In this document: positions 1 through 7,696 of the stretch, piece after piece
Position numbering within the stretch: the stretch's first letter is position 1
Layout: each line of letters begins with the position of its first letter
From: Haloarchaeobius sp. FL176
GTDB lineage: Archaea > Halobacteriota > Halobacteria > Halobacteriales > Natrialbaceae
Assembly: GCF_024609245.1 (NCBI RefSeq)
Contig: NZ_JANJYH010000001.1
Span: 186,001-250,000, forward strand
Length of the DNA: 64,000 bases
Direction of reading: 5' to 3'
The notes under the pieces: model-generated
Told to the model about the DNA's origin: nothing
The model's database searches: none
The model's input: the letters and a program-made list of their open reading frames with translations, nothing else
Translations under genes and position numbers: made by a program

Positions 1-194
1 GGGTCATGTTCCTCGTCCGCGAGAGTCTCGCGGGGGTCGGTGGGGTCGTGGCCGGCCTCTCACTGGGGGCCGTGACGTACGTCGGCACCCTCGTGCTCCT
101 CGGCGTGAACGACCGCGACCGGCTCGTCGTGGGGACGCTGGCCAGCCGGTACCGTCGGGCGATAACGACGGTCGTCGGCGAGCGCCGTTCGTAG
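1..194 (+). CDS. C-terminal end of a membrane protein, possibly a polysaccharide flippase (5' truncated)
   Basis: Only about the last 63 residues lie inside the window; the frame is open to the left edge and stops at TAG 192-194. The visible part has one hydrophobic segment (roughly residues 8-33), then NDRDRLVVGTLASRYR and a short basic tail, which should be cytoplasmic. This pattern reminds me of the C-terminal end of haloarchaeal Wzx/MATE-like polysaccharide exporters, but that is a guess from very little sequence. The ATG at 6 is inside the reading frame and is not the real start. The next gene is on the opposite strand, so transcription converges here. Confidence 0.5.
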   Translation, partial: VMFLVRESLAGVGGVVAGLSLGAVTYVGTLVLLGVNDRDRLVVGTLASRYRRAITTVVGERRS

Positions 195-513
195 GACAGG
201 CGGGAAACACCCGGGACAGTGTCGCGACTCTCGGTGTAGAGATGTACGCCCGGAACACTAACGGCCGGTCTCATCCCGAGGCGGCGTGCCAAGTCGACCG
301 GGAAACCCTCGTGCCGGGCGGGCAGTGTGCCAGCACCGCCAGATGCCGACCGGCGTGAACCTGGTCGGCGGGCCGCAGAGCGGCCGGCGCAATGTCGCGT
401 GCCTGGGTTCTCCGCCAGTTCATCGCTCCCGAAATGGATTGGCTCGGGCGGGGACTAATGGCACGCAGGCGAGGATAGCCGGGCGACGCGGTAAGGTCTT
501 GCGGGTCGGACGC
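195..513. other. 319-bp convergent intergenic stretch with two short perfect hairpins
   Basis: No convincing gene. A plus-strand frame from 286 enters the flavoprotein gene in antisense and has none of the acidic composition of real proteins here. Two perfect inverted repeats lie close together: GCCGACC at 345-351 with GGTCGGC at 363-369 (11-nt spacer), and GGCCGC at 371-376 with GCGGCC at 380-385 (3-nt loop). They sit between two convergent genes and could fold in either 3' UTR, but I see no T-tract that would make an archaeal terminator. Confidence 0.4.
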
Positions 514-1884
514 TCAGACGGTGAACTCGTCCTCGCGGATCTGGACGAAGCCGTTCTTCAGGAGGTTCCGCTTGCGCTTCTTGTACTGGTAGACGAGCTT
601 CAGGCCGCCGATGCCGCCGGAGAAGTTCGTCTCGATGAGCTCGCTCGCCGCGTCGGCCATGAGTTCGTTCGCGATGCCGAACGTCCGGTCCCAGTCGTCC
701 GGCTCGTAGTCCTTCACGATGTCCGCGAAGGAGAGGTTCCGGACGAGCTCCTCGCCGATGATGTTCTTCCAGACGTCGTTGTAGCGGTGGAGCGAGTCGA
801 CCGCAGCGAGGCGGCCCGCGAGCTTGCCCGAGCGCGCGGCCACGTGGTAGCCGCCCTCGTGGAACGCCGAGGTGGTCCCCATCGCGCCGCCGGCGACGGC
901 GACGCCGGCCCCGACGGGCGAGTCGATGGGTCGCGTCGAGGAGATGGGGTAGGTCTCGGTGCCGCCGGACTTGCCGCGGTCCTCGACGAGCGGGAAGTCC
1001 TCCTCGATGTCGTACTCGTCGCCGTACTCGATCTCGAGCAGCCGACGGATGTACTCGCCGGCGCGGGGGAGGCTGTCGTCGTCCGGCTCGAGCAGGCGGT
1101 ACCCCTCGGGATGCTCGACGTCGTCGAGGGTCATCCCGATGGGCATCGTCAGGCCGATGCGGGCGATGTTCTCGTCGTTCGGGAAGATCCAGGGGTAGGC
1201 TGTCTCGCCGGGCATCCAGCCCCACCAGAACTTCAGCATGTTCTCCTCGAACACCTCCTCGGGGACGCGCCGGTGCTCCTGGTAGGCGATGTGGTTGGCC
1301 TTCGTGGAGGCCATCACGTCGGTGACGCTGCGGTCACCGGGGAGGAACTGGTCGAGCGTCGGGATGGTGACGGTTCGCTGCGGGCCGTCGGCGAGCACGA
1401 GGTACCGGGCGGCGACGTCATCGCCGTCGGCAAGGTGGACGGTGTGGCGGTGCTCCGCGTCGAGGTCGGAGTCCACGCCCCTGACGGAGACGCCGACGCG
1501 GTACTGTGCGCCCTCGTCCTCGGCGCGCTCGCGCAGCCAGTCGTCCATCCGGGCGCGCTGGAAGGTGAAGCCGAACCGGTCGTACGACGAGTCGATGCCC
1601 GTACTGCTCATCCGGGTCGTCGTGGCAGGGCCGATGAAGTCAACGCCGTCTAACTCCTGCAGGACCACGTCGTCCGGCAGCTCGGAGACGTCGAGGTCCA
1701 TGAGGTCGATCCAGTAGTCGAGCATCCCCGCCGCGTCCGTCGAGTCGGGACCGAGCCCCTCGCGGTCGGCGCGCGGGACGCCCTTCTCCAGCACCACAGT
1801 GTCGGCATCGTGGTATGCCGCCTCGATGGCCGCGCTGGTCCCCGCTGGACCGCCGCCCACGATAGCTACGTCCACGTGTTCCAT
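514..1884 (-). CDS. FAD-dependent oxidoreductase of the geranylgeranyl reductase type
   Basis: 456 residues. The N terminus has a Rossmann dinucleotide motif (IVGGGPAGTSAA, residues 8-19) binding FAD. A second FAD-contact motif (YLVLADGPQRT) lies in the first third, and a glycine-rich C-terminal FAD segment (VAGGAMGTTSAFHEGGYHVA) corresponds to the usual GDAAG motif but lacks its Asp. This layout is that of archaeal geranylgeranyl/digeranylgeranyl-lipid reductases, which saturate isoprenoid chains of membrane lipids or quinones; the exact substrate cannot be read from sequence. The ATG at 1884 is chosen because the Rossmann motif begins at once and a TATA-like GTATTAAA (1908-1915, other strand) lies about 25 nt upstream, fitting a leaderless transcript. 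It is divergent from the crotonase gene. Confidence 0.75.
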   Translation of the reverse strand: MEHVDVAIVGGGPAGTSAAIEAAYHDADTVVLEKGVPRADREGLGPDSTDAAGMLDYWIDLMDLDVSELPDDVVLQELDGVDFIGPATTTRMSSTGIDSSYDRFGFTFQRARMDDWLRERAEDEGAQYRVGVSVRGVDSDLDAEHRHTVHLADGDDVAARYLVLADGPQRTVTIPTLDQFLPGDRSVTDVMASTKANHIAYQEHRRVPEEVFEENMLKFWWGWMPGETAYPWIFPNDENIARIGLTMPIGMTLDDVEHPEGYRLLEPDDDSLPRAGEYIRRLLEIEYGDEYDIEEDFPLVEDRGKSGGTETYPISSTRPIDSPVGAGVAVAGGAMGTTSAFHEGGYHVAARSGKLAGRLAAVDSLHRYNDVWKNIIGEELVRNLSFADIVKDYEPDDWDRTFGIANELMADAASELIETNFSGGIGGLKLVYQYKKRKRNLLKNGFVQIREDEFTV

Positions 1885-1907
1885 ACCCAGACTGGTTTCA
1901 TGGCGGC

Positions 1908-1915
1908 GTATTAAA
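1908..1915 (-). promoter_or_regulatory. TATA box of the flavoprotein gene
   Basis: Read on the minus strand this is TTTAATAC, centred about 28 nt before the ATG at 1884, as expected for a leaderless haloarchaeal transcript. The divergent crotonase promoter (ATTTTT at 1937-1942) lies only about 25 bp away. Confidence 0.5.
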
Positions 1916-1936
1916 CCCCCTGAACCGCCTCGGCGG

Positions 1937-1942
1937 ATTTTT
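1937..1942 (+). promoter_or_regulatory. TATA-like element of the crotonase gene
   Basis: ATTTTT in an otherwise GC-rich stretch, 26-31 nt before the ATG at 1968. This spacing supports the start at 1968 rather than the in-frame ATG at 1947, which would fall upstream of the predicted transcription start. Confidence 0.45.
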
Positions 1943-1967
1943 CACGGTGCCACCCGCAGGTCGGGAC

Positions 1968-2786
1968 ATGACCGACGGAGCCGACGACACAGACGGAGCC
2001 GGAACGTCCGACAACGTGACCGTCGAGCGGAACGACGGCGTCGGGCGCGTCACCCTGAACCGCCCCGATGCGTACAACTCGCTCGACGCGGCGACCGCGC
2101 GGGACCTCCGCACCGCAGTCGTCGAACTCGCAGAGGACGACGACGTCCGCTGTCTCGTCCTCGGCGGCAACGGGCCCGCCTTCTGCTCGGGGGCCGACCT
2201 CGGCTCCTTCGAGGGCGACGAGACCGACCGCAAGCGACTCGACGCCGTGGCGACGCCGCTGCACAAGGCTGTCGAGACGCTCGCGACGGCGCCGAAGCCG
2301 ACAGTGACGGCGGTGGGTGGCGTCGCGGCTGGCGGTGGTCTCGGACTCGCACTCGCTGCCGACGTGGTCCTCGCTCACGAGGACGCGCGGTTCGAGTTCA
2401 CCTACACCCGCATCGGTCTCTCCGGGGACGGCGGTTCCACCTGGTTCCTCCCGCGCCTCCTCGGCTACCGGCGGGCCCGCGAGTTCGCGCTGCTCGACGA
2501 GCCCATCGCCGCCGAGGAGGCTGCCGCCGAGGGGCTCGCGACGGAGGTCGTCCCCGACGACGGGTTCGACGACCGCGTCGACGAAGTCGCACGGGAGTTC
2601 GCGTCCGGCCCGACGAAGGCCTACGCGAGCATCAAGCGACTCCTCGCACGCGGCGAGGACCGCGACCTGCCGGCGCAGCTCGCGGCGGAGAAGGACACCA
2701 TCACGCGACTCTCCCGCACTCAGGACTACGCGACGGGCTACGAGGCGTTCTTCGGCGACAATGAACCCGGGTTCGAGGGACGGTAG
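1968..2786 (+). CDS. enoyl-CoA hydratase/isomerase (crotonase) family protein
   Basis: 272 residues from ATG 1968. The crotonase fold is shown by the CoA/oxyanion-hole segment GNGPAFCSGADLGSF, the second oxyanion segment AVGGVAAGGGLGLALAAD, and IGLSGDGGSTWFLPRLLG, where the second acidic catalytic position is Asp, as in PaaG-type isomerases/hydratases, not the paired Glu of classical enoyl-CoA hydratase. Cytosolic; acts on an acyl-CoA, likely in fatty or aromatic acid breakdown, but no other beta-oxidation gene is adjacent. The in-frame ATG at 1947 is rejected because the TATA element fits 1968 and the extra seven residues (MPPAGRD) are not acidic. The C terminus converges with the next gene with a 1-bp gap. 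Confidence 0.85.
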   Translation: MTDGADDTDGAGTSDNVTVERNDGVGRVTLNRPDAYNSLDAATARDLRTAVVELAEDDDVRCLVLGGNGPAFCSGADLGSFEGDETDRKRLDAVATPLHKAVETLATAPKPTVTAVGGVAAGGGLGLALAADVVLAHEDARFEFTYTRIGLSGDGGSTWFLPRLLGYRRAREFALLDEPIAAEEAAAEGLATEVVPDDGFDDRVDEVAREFASGPTKAYASIKRLLARGEDRDLPAQLAAEKDTITRLSRTQDYATGYEAFFGDNEPGFEGR

Positions 2787-2787
2787 G

Positions 2788-3228
2788 TCAGCCCCGCAGT
2801 TCGACGACGACGCTCTTCCCCGGCAGGCAGTCGCGCCGACGGTAGGTCGCGGCGTCGCCGGACCGGTCCAGCTCGAACAGCTCGAACGTCACGACGAGCC
2901 GGCCGTCCGTGACCGTCGCTCGACAGACGGGGCCGACGCTCGTGACCGCGACGTAGGGCGGTGCGGCGACCGGGCTTGCCTGGAGCTCGTAGCCCGCCGC
3001 CGCGACGGTGCTGGCGAGCAGACTCGGGAGCCGCTCCAGCACGCCCGATTCGCCCATGACGCCCCGGAGCGGCTCGACGACACCCGCACGGTCGGTCGGC
3101 GGCGTCTCCCACGCCCCGGCGACCTGGTCTGCGCACGCCGCGACCGCTTCGACGAGGTCGGCGTGGTCCTCGACGACGTGTGAGCGGGCACGGGCCGGGG
3201 CCTGAGAGCGCGGGTCCTCTGGTGACAC
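2788..3228 (-). CDS. conserved haloarchaeal protein of unknown function (GTG start)
   Basis: 146 residues if started at GTG 3228. The body begins with an acidic helix (VVEDHADLVEAVAACADQV), then a central stretch with GYELQASPVAAPPYVAVTS and a beta-rich end (RLVVTFELFELDR). I recognise this as a family common in haloarchaea with no assigned function; it may correspond to a DUF79xx family. There is no signal peptide or membrane segment. The frame stays open upstream to 3552, but that part is basic and Ser-rich and lies antisense to a decayed galactonate dehydratase, so I exclude it. The exact start is uncertain; no ATG is available near the conserved part. Confidence 0.6.
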   Translation of the reverse strand: MSPEDPRSQAPARARSHVVEDHADLVEAVAACADQVAGAWETPPTDRAGVVEPLRGVMGESGVLERLPSLLASTVAAAGYELQASPVAAPPYVAVTSVGPVCRATVTDGRLVVTFELFELDRSGDAATYRRRDCLPGKSVVVELRG

Positions 3229-3296
3229 TGACGGTGCTTCACCCGCCCCCGACAAGAGCGCAGCGGACCGTCGTGACCGCCGAGACAGCAGCCGAC

Positions 3297-3597
3297 CGTC
3301 TCGCGCCGCACTGTCCGCTCGGCCCAGTCGCCCTCGCATCCTGTTCCAGGTGGACGCAGTCGCGGCGAACGCGCTCATCCCGGAGCAGAGCCTCGACATC
3401 CACGACAACGACACTGCCTGCTCGACTACGTTGTCGCCCCGTCCGTGTTCGACTACGAGGACGGGTACATCCAGGGACCCGACGGGCCGGGACTGGGTGT
3501 CACAGGTGACGAGGATGCAGTCGTCGCCGCAAGCCGGGAGCCCGACCGGCACAACCCCATCCGGCGGCGTGCCGACGGTGGCGTCACGGAGTGGTGA
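3297..3597 (+). pseudogene. dgoD: remnant of D-galactonate dehydratase (C-terminal part, two frameshifts)
   Basis: Three consecutive pieces in three different frames read like the C-terminal third of DgoD, an enolase-superfamily enzyme that dehydrates galactonate. The pieces are LAPHCPLGPVALASC (frame of 3300), then VDAVAANALIPEQSLDIH (frame of 3350), then LLDYVVAPSVFDYEDGY and GPDGPGLGV ending RRRADGGVTEW (frame of 3424, stop TGA 3595-3597). The motif order matches intact DgoD proteins: HCPLGP barrel-end motif, EQS, LLD, PGLGV, final VAEW. The N-terminal two thirds are absent, so this is not functional. It marks a lost sugar-acid catabolism gene beside the lipoprotein triplet. Confidence 0.8.
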
Positions 3598-3652
3598 TTG
3601 TCGGCTCGCTCAGGTCAGAAGACCTTTACGTCCACTCACGGAACGCACGGGC

Positions 3653-4951
3653 ATGAAAAGACCCTCCAGACGACGTCTCCTCGCCGCGACGGGCGCTGCC
3701 GCTGCATCGTTCTCCCTCGCCGGCTGCTCGTCAAACTCGAGCGATGACGCCGACGACACACCGACTGGAACGGCCCCGCCCACAGACGGGACGACAACCG
3801 AAGACCCGAACACGACACAGGACACTGGCGGTTCCGGCGAGCCGGTCGGTGCCGATCAGCTCCGCCACTGGGTGCCGGTCAATGGGGCGTACGAGTTCGA
3901 CGTCCAGGCGGCCGTCATGTACGATGGAGATCTGGAAGCTATTCGAGAGTACGAGAGTGATTTCTACACCGGAACGTACGACCAAATCTCGCAGACTCTG
4001 CTCGGACCGGCACTCTCGAGTATCGTCCCGCCCGAGAACCGCCGGGATGTCGTCCAGATTGCGACGGCGGCCACGGTCATCGCGGAGACCTCGATGGGCA
4101 ACGATGAGCTCGGGACCGCACTCACCGACGCCGGACTCTCCGAATTCAGGACCGAGGGCGACGCGACACTGTATGAGGGCGAATTGAACGGAAACCCGAC
4201 GGCCGCGGCTGTCGTTGAGGGCGTCGTCGTCCAGTCTTTCGGCTCGAACGCCACGACCACGGTTGAGACGGTTCTCGGCGCCCGATCGGGTGAGGTCGGC
4301 CGTTTGGTAGACAATTCGACCGCTGTGAGCCAGGTTTTCGGTGCTATCGGTGACGACGAACTCACCGTCCTCACCGAGCGCGCCGAGGACTCGCCATCAG
4401 GCGACCCGTCGCTTGACGGTGCGACCGCGCTCGGCTACGGCTGGGAGTTCGGCTCCGACAGCGCCGGCCTGACGCTCGCAGTTACATTCGGTAGCGTGGA
4501 CCAGGTTGGTGACCCTTCCGCAGTCGCCTCCTACTTCGGCGAGCAGGACGGCTTATCCGACTACGAAAACATCCAGAGCTCAGCCGACGGAAATCTCGTC
4601 CTCGTAACGGGTAGCATCGCGACGAACGAGTTCGACCTCCTCGCCGCTGGTACGCCCGGTGAATCGGGTGGCGGGGGCACGACGGCCCCGCAGGTGCAGT
4701 TCGCCTTCGAGTTCACTAGCGACACCATGACCGTGACCCACGAGGCGGGTGACACGATACAGGCATCGAACCTCACGCTCATCGTCGGCAACGGTCAAGC
4801 CAGCACGCAGTTCGTCGACGAGTACGAGGAAGTCACCGCTGGCGACAGTATCCCTGTTGACATCTCGAACACAGACAGCGGTAGCCAGGTCGCGCTCGTC
4901 TGGAGCGATGGACAAACCAACTCGATTCTCGCTCAGACACAGGTCCCCTGA
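3653..4951 (+). CDS. Tat-exported lipoprotein, first of three tandem paralogues
   Basis: 432 residues. The N terminus is a twin-arginine lipoprotein signal: PSRRRLLAATGAAAASFSL then lipobox LAGC, so the mature Cys would be lipidated on the outer face. A Thr/Asp/Gly linker follows (residues 25-65), then a central domain starting LRHWVPVNGAYEFDVQAAVMY and a C-terminal beta-rich module beginning APQVQFAFEF with TMTVTHEAGD and VALVWSDGQT. That module resembles the C-terminal domain of archaeal type IV pilin-like proteins. The start at 3653 is set by the signal peptide and an upstream TTTA at about 3625. The two downstream genes share the same architecture. Function unknown; a cell-surface binding role is an inference. 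Confidence 0.75.
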   Translation: MKRPSRRRLLAATGAAAASFSLAGCSSNSSDDADDTPTGTAPPTDGTTTEDPNTTQDTGGSGEPVGADQLRHWVPVNGAYEFDVQAAVMYDGDLEAIREYESDFYTGTYDQISQTLLGPALSSIVPPENRRDVVQIATAATVIAETSMGNDELGTALTDAGLSEFRTEGDATLYEGELNGNPTAAAVVEGVVVQSFGSNATTTVETVLGARSGEVGRLVDNSTAVSQVFGAIGDDELTVLTERAEDSPSGDPSLDGATALGYGWEFGSDSAGLTLAVTFGSVDQVGDPSAVASYFGEQDGLSDYENIQSSADGNLVLVTGSIATNEFDLLAAGTPGESGGGGTTAPQVQFAFEFTSDTMTVTHEAGDTIQASNLTLIVGNGQASTQFVDEYEEVTAGDSIPVDISNTDSGSQVALVWSDGQTNSILAQTQVP

Positions 4952-5011
4952 GTCGCTACGCTGATCCGGGAAACAGTGTGTTTTTTACGCACTTATCTGC
5001 TTTAGTACAGT

Positions 5012-6328
5012 ATGCAAAGGCCCTCCAGACGAGAAATACTCGCGAGCGTCGGGGCAGCCGGCGCGACGGTCGCGCTCGCGGGCTGTCTCGACGACACCAC
5101 CGACGCGCCACCGGCCAGCGAGTTCCGGCGCTGGCTCCCCGCACCGTCCGTGCTCCGAGCTGGCGCCGTCACCCTGTACGATGCTGACGTGGCCGCCGTC
5201 GGGGAGCATCGGGACGCGATGGTGCCGAGTACGTTCGGTAACCTCGTCGAGACAGTTCTCACCGGGCCCTTCGCCCAGTACCTCGAGATAGAGCACGTCC
5301 GGGAGGTCGTCCAGCTGGCCCAGGAGCGGGTCGTGCTGGTCCGGACCGACCGTTCCGATGCAGCGCTCTCCGAAGCGCTCACCGACGCCGGACTGTCCGA
5401 GGTCGCCACGTACGGCGACGTGCCGCTGTACTCACGGCGCGCCGAGCCACCGACGACGACGCGGATGGACTCACCCGAGGCTGACGACCCGGACTCGGCG
5501 ACGGTGACGAGGAGCACCGACGACACAGCTGCGGCGGGAGGGCCGTCGAGCGCGGCGTGGCCGGAGACCGTCGCCGTGGTCGACGGTGTCCTCGTCCAGG
5601 GAGCCGACGAGCCCGGTCGTGACAGCGTCGAGACTGTTCTCGACGCCCGGAAAGGCGAGGCTGACAGGCTGCTGGAGACGAGTGACACCCACGGGACGCT
5701 GTACGACAGGATAGGCGAGAGCAACGTCCGCGCGGTCGGCCCGCCGGTGGTGGGTGCGGAACGGAACTCTCTCCCCGGCGTCACCGGCCTCGCGTTCACC
5801 TGGGAAGTCGGAGCGGCGACGACCGGGTTCGCCGCTGTCTCGACTTTCCGTGACGGCGAGGCACCGACCGCCGAGCAGTTCGCGTCGTTCGTCCAGTCGA
5901 AGCTCCCGACGGACCGGTACGAGGCGTTCGAACCGACCGCAGACGGGCACGTGCGTACCGTCACCGCGTCGGTCCCCACCGACCGGTTCGCCCCCTTCTC
6001 GAGCGGTGCCCCGGAGGACTCGGACGGTGCTCCCGTCATCGAGTTCGAGTTCGACTACGACATGGACGCCGGGACGGTGACTATCGCCCACGGTGGCGGT
6101 GACGCGGTCGCTGCGGAGCGCCTCCGCGTGGACGTCGCCCGTTCGCGTGCCGACACCCAGTTCGCGGACGAACACGGGACGTTCGCGGCGGGTGACGCCA
6201 TCACCGTCGACATCGCCGACGCCGATGCCGGTGCGGAGGTGACGGTGATATGGACGAGCGCGGATGGCGACGCGGCACAGATCGTCGCCGAATCGACCGT
6301 TCCGGAGTCAGCTGTCGACGTGGACTGA
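5012..6328 (+). CDS. Tat-exported lipoprotein, second of three tandem paralogues
   Basis: 438 residues. Signal PSRREILASVGAAGATVALAGC is Tat type with a lipobox, very like its two neighbours. The central domain repeats the family landmarks: FRRWLPAPSVLRAGAVTLYD, VREVVQLAQERVVLVRTD, and TDAGLSEVATYGDVPLYS, matching TDAGLSEFRTEGDATLYE in paralogue 1. The C-terminal pilin-like module (IEFEFDYD, TVTIAHGGGDAV, VTVIWTSADGD) is intact. This copy has an extra Ser/Thr/Asp-rich insert near residues 145-175. A T-rich TATA element (TTTTTTACG, 4981-4989) lies 23-31 nt upstream of the ATG, giving its own leaderless promoter, so the three copies need not form one operon. Confidence 0.75.
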   Translation: MQRPSRREILASVGAAGATVALAGCLDDTTDAPPASEFRRWLPAPSVLRAGAVTLYDADVAAVGEHRDAMVPSTFGNLVETVLTGPFAQYLEIEHVREVVQLAQERVVLVRTDRSDAALSEALTDAGLSEVATYGDVPLYSRRAEPPTTTRMDSPEADDPDSATVTRSTDDTAAAGGPSSAAWPETVAVVDGVLVQGADEPGRDSVETVLDARKGEADRLLETSDTHGTLYDRIGESNVRAVGPPVVGAERNSLPGVTGLAFTWEVGAATTGFAAVSTFRDGEAPTAEQFASFVQSKLPTDRYEAFEPTADGHVRTVTASVPTDRFAPFSSGAPEDSDGAPVIEFEFDYDMDAGTVTIAHGGGDAVAAERLRVDVARSRADTQFADEHGTFAAGDAITVDIADADAGAEVTVIWTSADGDAAQIVAESTVPESAVDVD

Positions 6329-6386
6329 CCGGGAGAGGGAGCGACGGATAGCAGGTTTTTACACTCTCTCAAGAAGTGAATTCTGT

Positions 6387-7640
6387 ATGCGCAATCCCTC
6401 CAGGCGACGACTACTCGCTGGCTTCGGTTCGACGACCGCAGCCCTTGCCTTCGCTGGCTGTCTCGACGACGACAGTGGCGACGACAACACGACAGGGACG
6501 CCGACTGCACAGCAGACGACCGCGAGCGAAGACGCCGGACCGGTGCCCGCGCTCGTGGACTGGGTCCCCACGCCCGACGCACTCGAGACCGAGTCCGTCG
6601 CGTTCTACCACACCGACCTCGCGGCGCTCCGCGGGATGCGGGACTCGCTCACGGCGGGCCTCTACGACAGCACGGTCCGTGGGATGGTGACGGGCGGACG
6701 GGACCCCATCGTCCCGGCCGAGCGACTGCAGTCGGCGATCGCCATCCAGAACGTGCGGACGGTGGTCGTCCGGACGGACATGGACAGCGAGGAGCTGAGG
6801 AGTGCCGTCGTGGACGCGGGCTTCGAGGAGGACGGGACCCACGGCGAGGCGACGCTGTACATGGGAATCGACGACGGAGGGAATCGGTCCCCCACGACGC
6901 TGGCGGTCCGCGACGGCATCATGGCACGAGGACCCGGTAACAGCGTCCGGACCGTCGTCGGCGCCGCGGCGGGTGACCAAGCCCGGCTCACCGATGAGAC
7001 CGACGACGTGGCCACGCTGTACGAACGGACTGCGGACGCTCACGTCCGCGTCCTCGGCACGGACCCGGCGGCCGCGACCGGCGGCGGGGAGAACCTGCTC
7101 TCCGGAGCGGAGACGCTCGTCTACGCCTGGGAGCTCGGGTCGTCCGAGACGACGTTCACCGCCACCGCGGTCTACCCCGGTGGCTCCGTTCCGGCGACGT
7201 CAGACTTCGTGACGTTCGTGGAGGAGGAAGCGACCCCGGCTCACTACAGTGGTTTCGAGGGCGCAGTCGACGGGCGTATCGTGACGACGACCGGCACGCT
7301 TGCCACCGAGGAGTTCTCGGTGTTCGGCGGTGGTGGGAGCAACACCGGCTCGAGCGACACCGGGGCGCCACAGGTCATGTTCGGCTTCGACTACGACGAG
7401 GCTGCCGAGACGGTGACCATCGTCCACGAGGGTGGGGCCTCGGTCGAGGCGAGTCGACTCACCGTTGAGATGGACGGGGAAGACGGGTCTATTCCGTTCG
7501 GCGAGAACGGTGAGACGATCACCGCGGGCTCGTCGGTCACGGTCGACGTCAGCGGCCTCGCCCGTGGCAATTCCGTCCGGGTCGTCTGGACCGGGCCGGA
7601 CGGGTTGAGACAGGTGATCGGAAGGTTCACACCGAACTGA
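6387..7640 (+). CDS. Tat-exported lipoprotein, third of three tandem paralogues
   Basis: 417 residues from ATG 6387, chosen because the Tat lipoprotein signal begins there (NPSRRRLLAGFGSTTAALAF, lipobox AGC) and TTTTTACAC lies about 28 nt upstream. The frame is open further 5' but has no coding character. The central domain has WVPTPDALETESVAFYHTD and VVRTDMDSEELRSAVVDAGF, aligned with the other two copies. The C-terminal module has VMFGFDYDEAAETVTIVHEG and VRVVWTGPDG. Function unknown. Divergence among the three suggests an old duplication, with each copy keeping lipoprotein anchoring and the pilin-like end. Confidence 0.75.
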   Translation: MRNPSRRRLLAGFGSTTAALAFAGCLDDDSGDDNTTGTPTAQQTTASEDAGPVPALVDWVPTPDALETESVAFYHTDLAALRGMRDSLTAGLYDSTVRGMVTGGRDPIVPAERLQSAIAIQNVRTVVVRTDMDSEELRSAVVDAGFEEDGTHGEATLYMGIDDGGNRSPTTLAVRDGIMARGPGNSVRTVVGAAAGDQARLTDETDDVATLYERTADAHVRVLGTDPAAATGGGENLLSGAETLVYAWELGSSETTFTATAVYPGGSVPATSDFVTFVEEEATPAHYSGFEGAVDGRIVTTTGTLATEEFSVFGGGGSNTGSSDTGAPQVMFGFDYDEAAETVTIVHEGGASVEASRLTVEMDGEDGSIPFGENGETITAGSSVTVDVSGLARGNSVRVVWTGPDGLRQVIGRFTPN

Positions 7641-7696
7641 GGCCACCGTGGAATCGGTCGGTCTCGGGCTTCGAGAGAAAGCGGATCGCTACCGTC

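Noticed and set aside
286-1653. Plus-strand frame through the flavoprotein
   Set aside because: Antisense shadow; flavin-binding motifs are on the minus strand.
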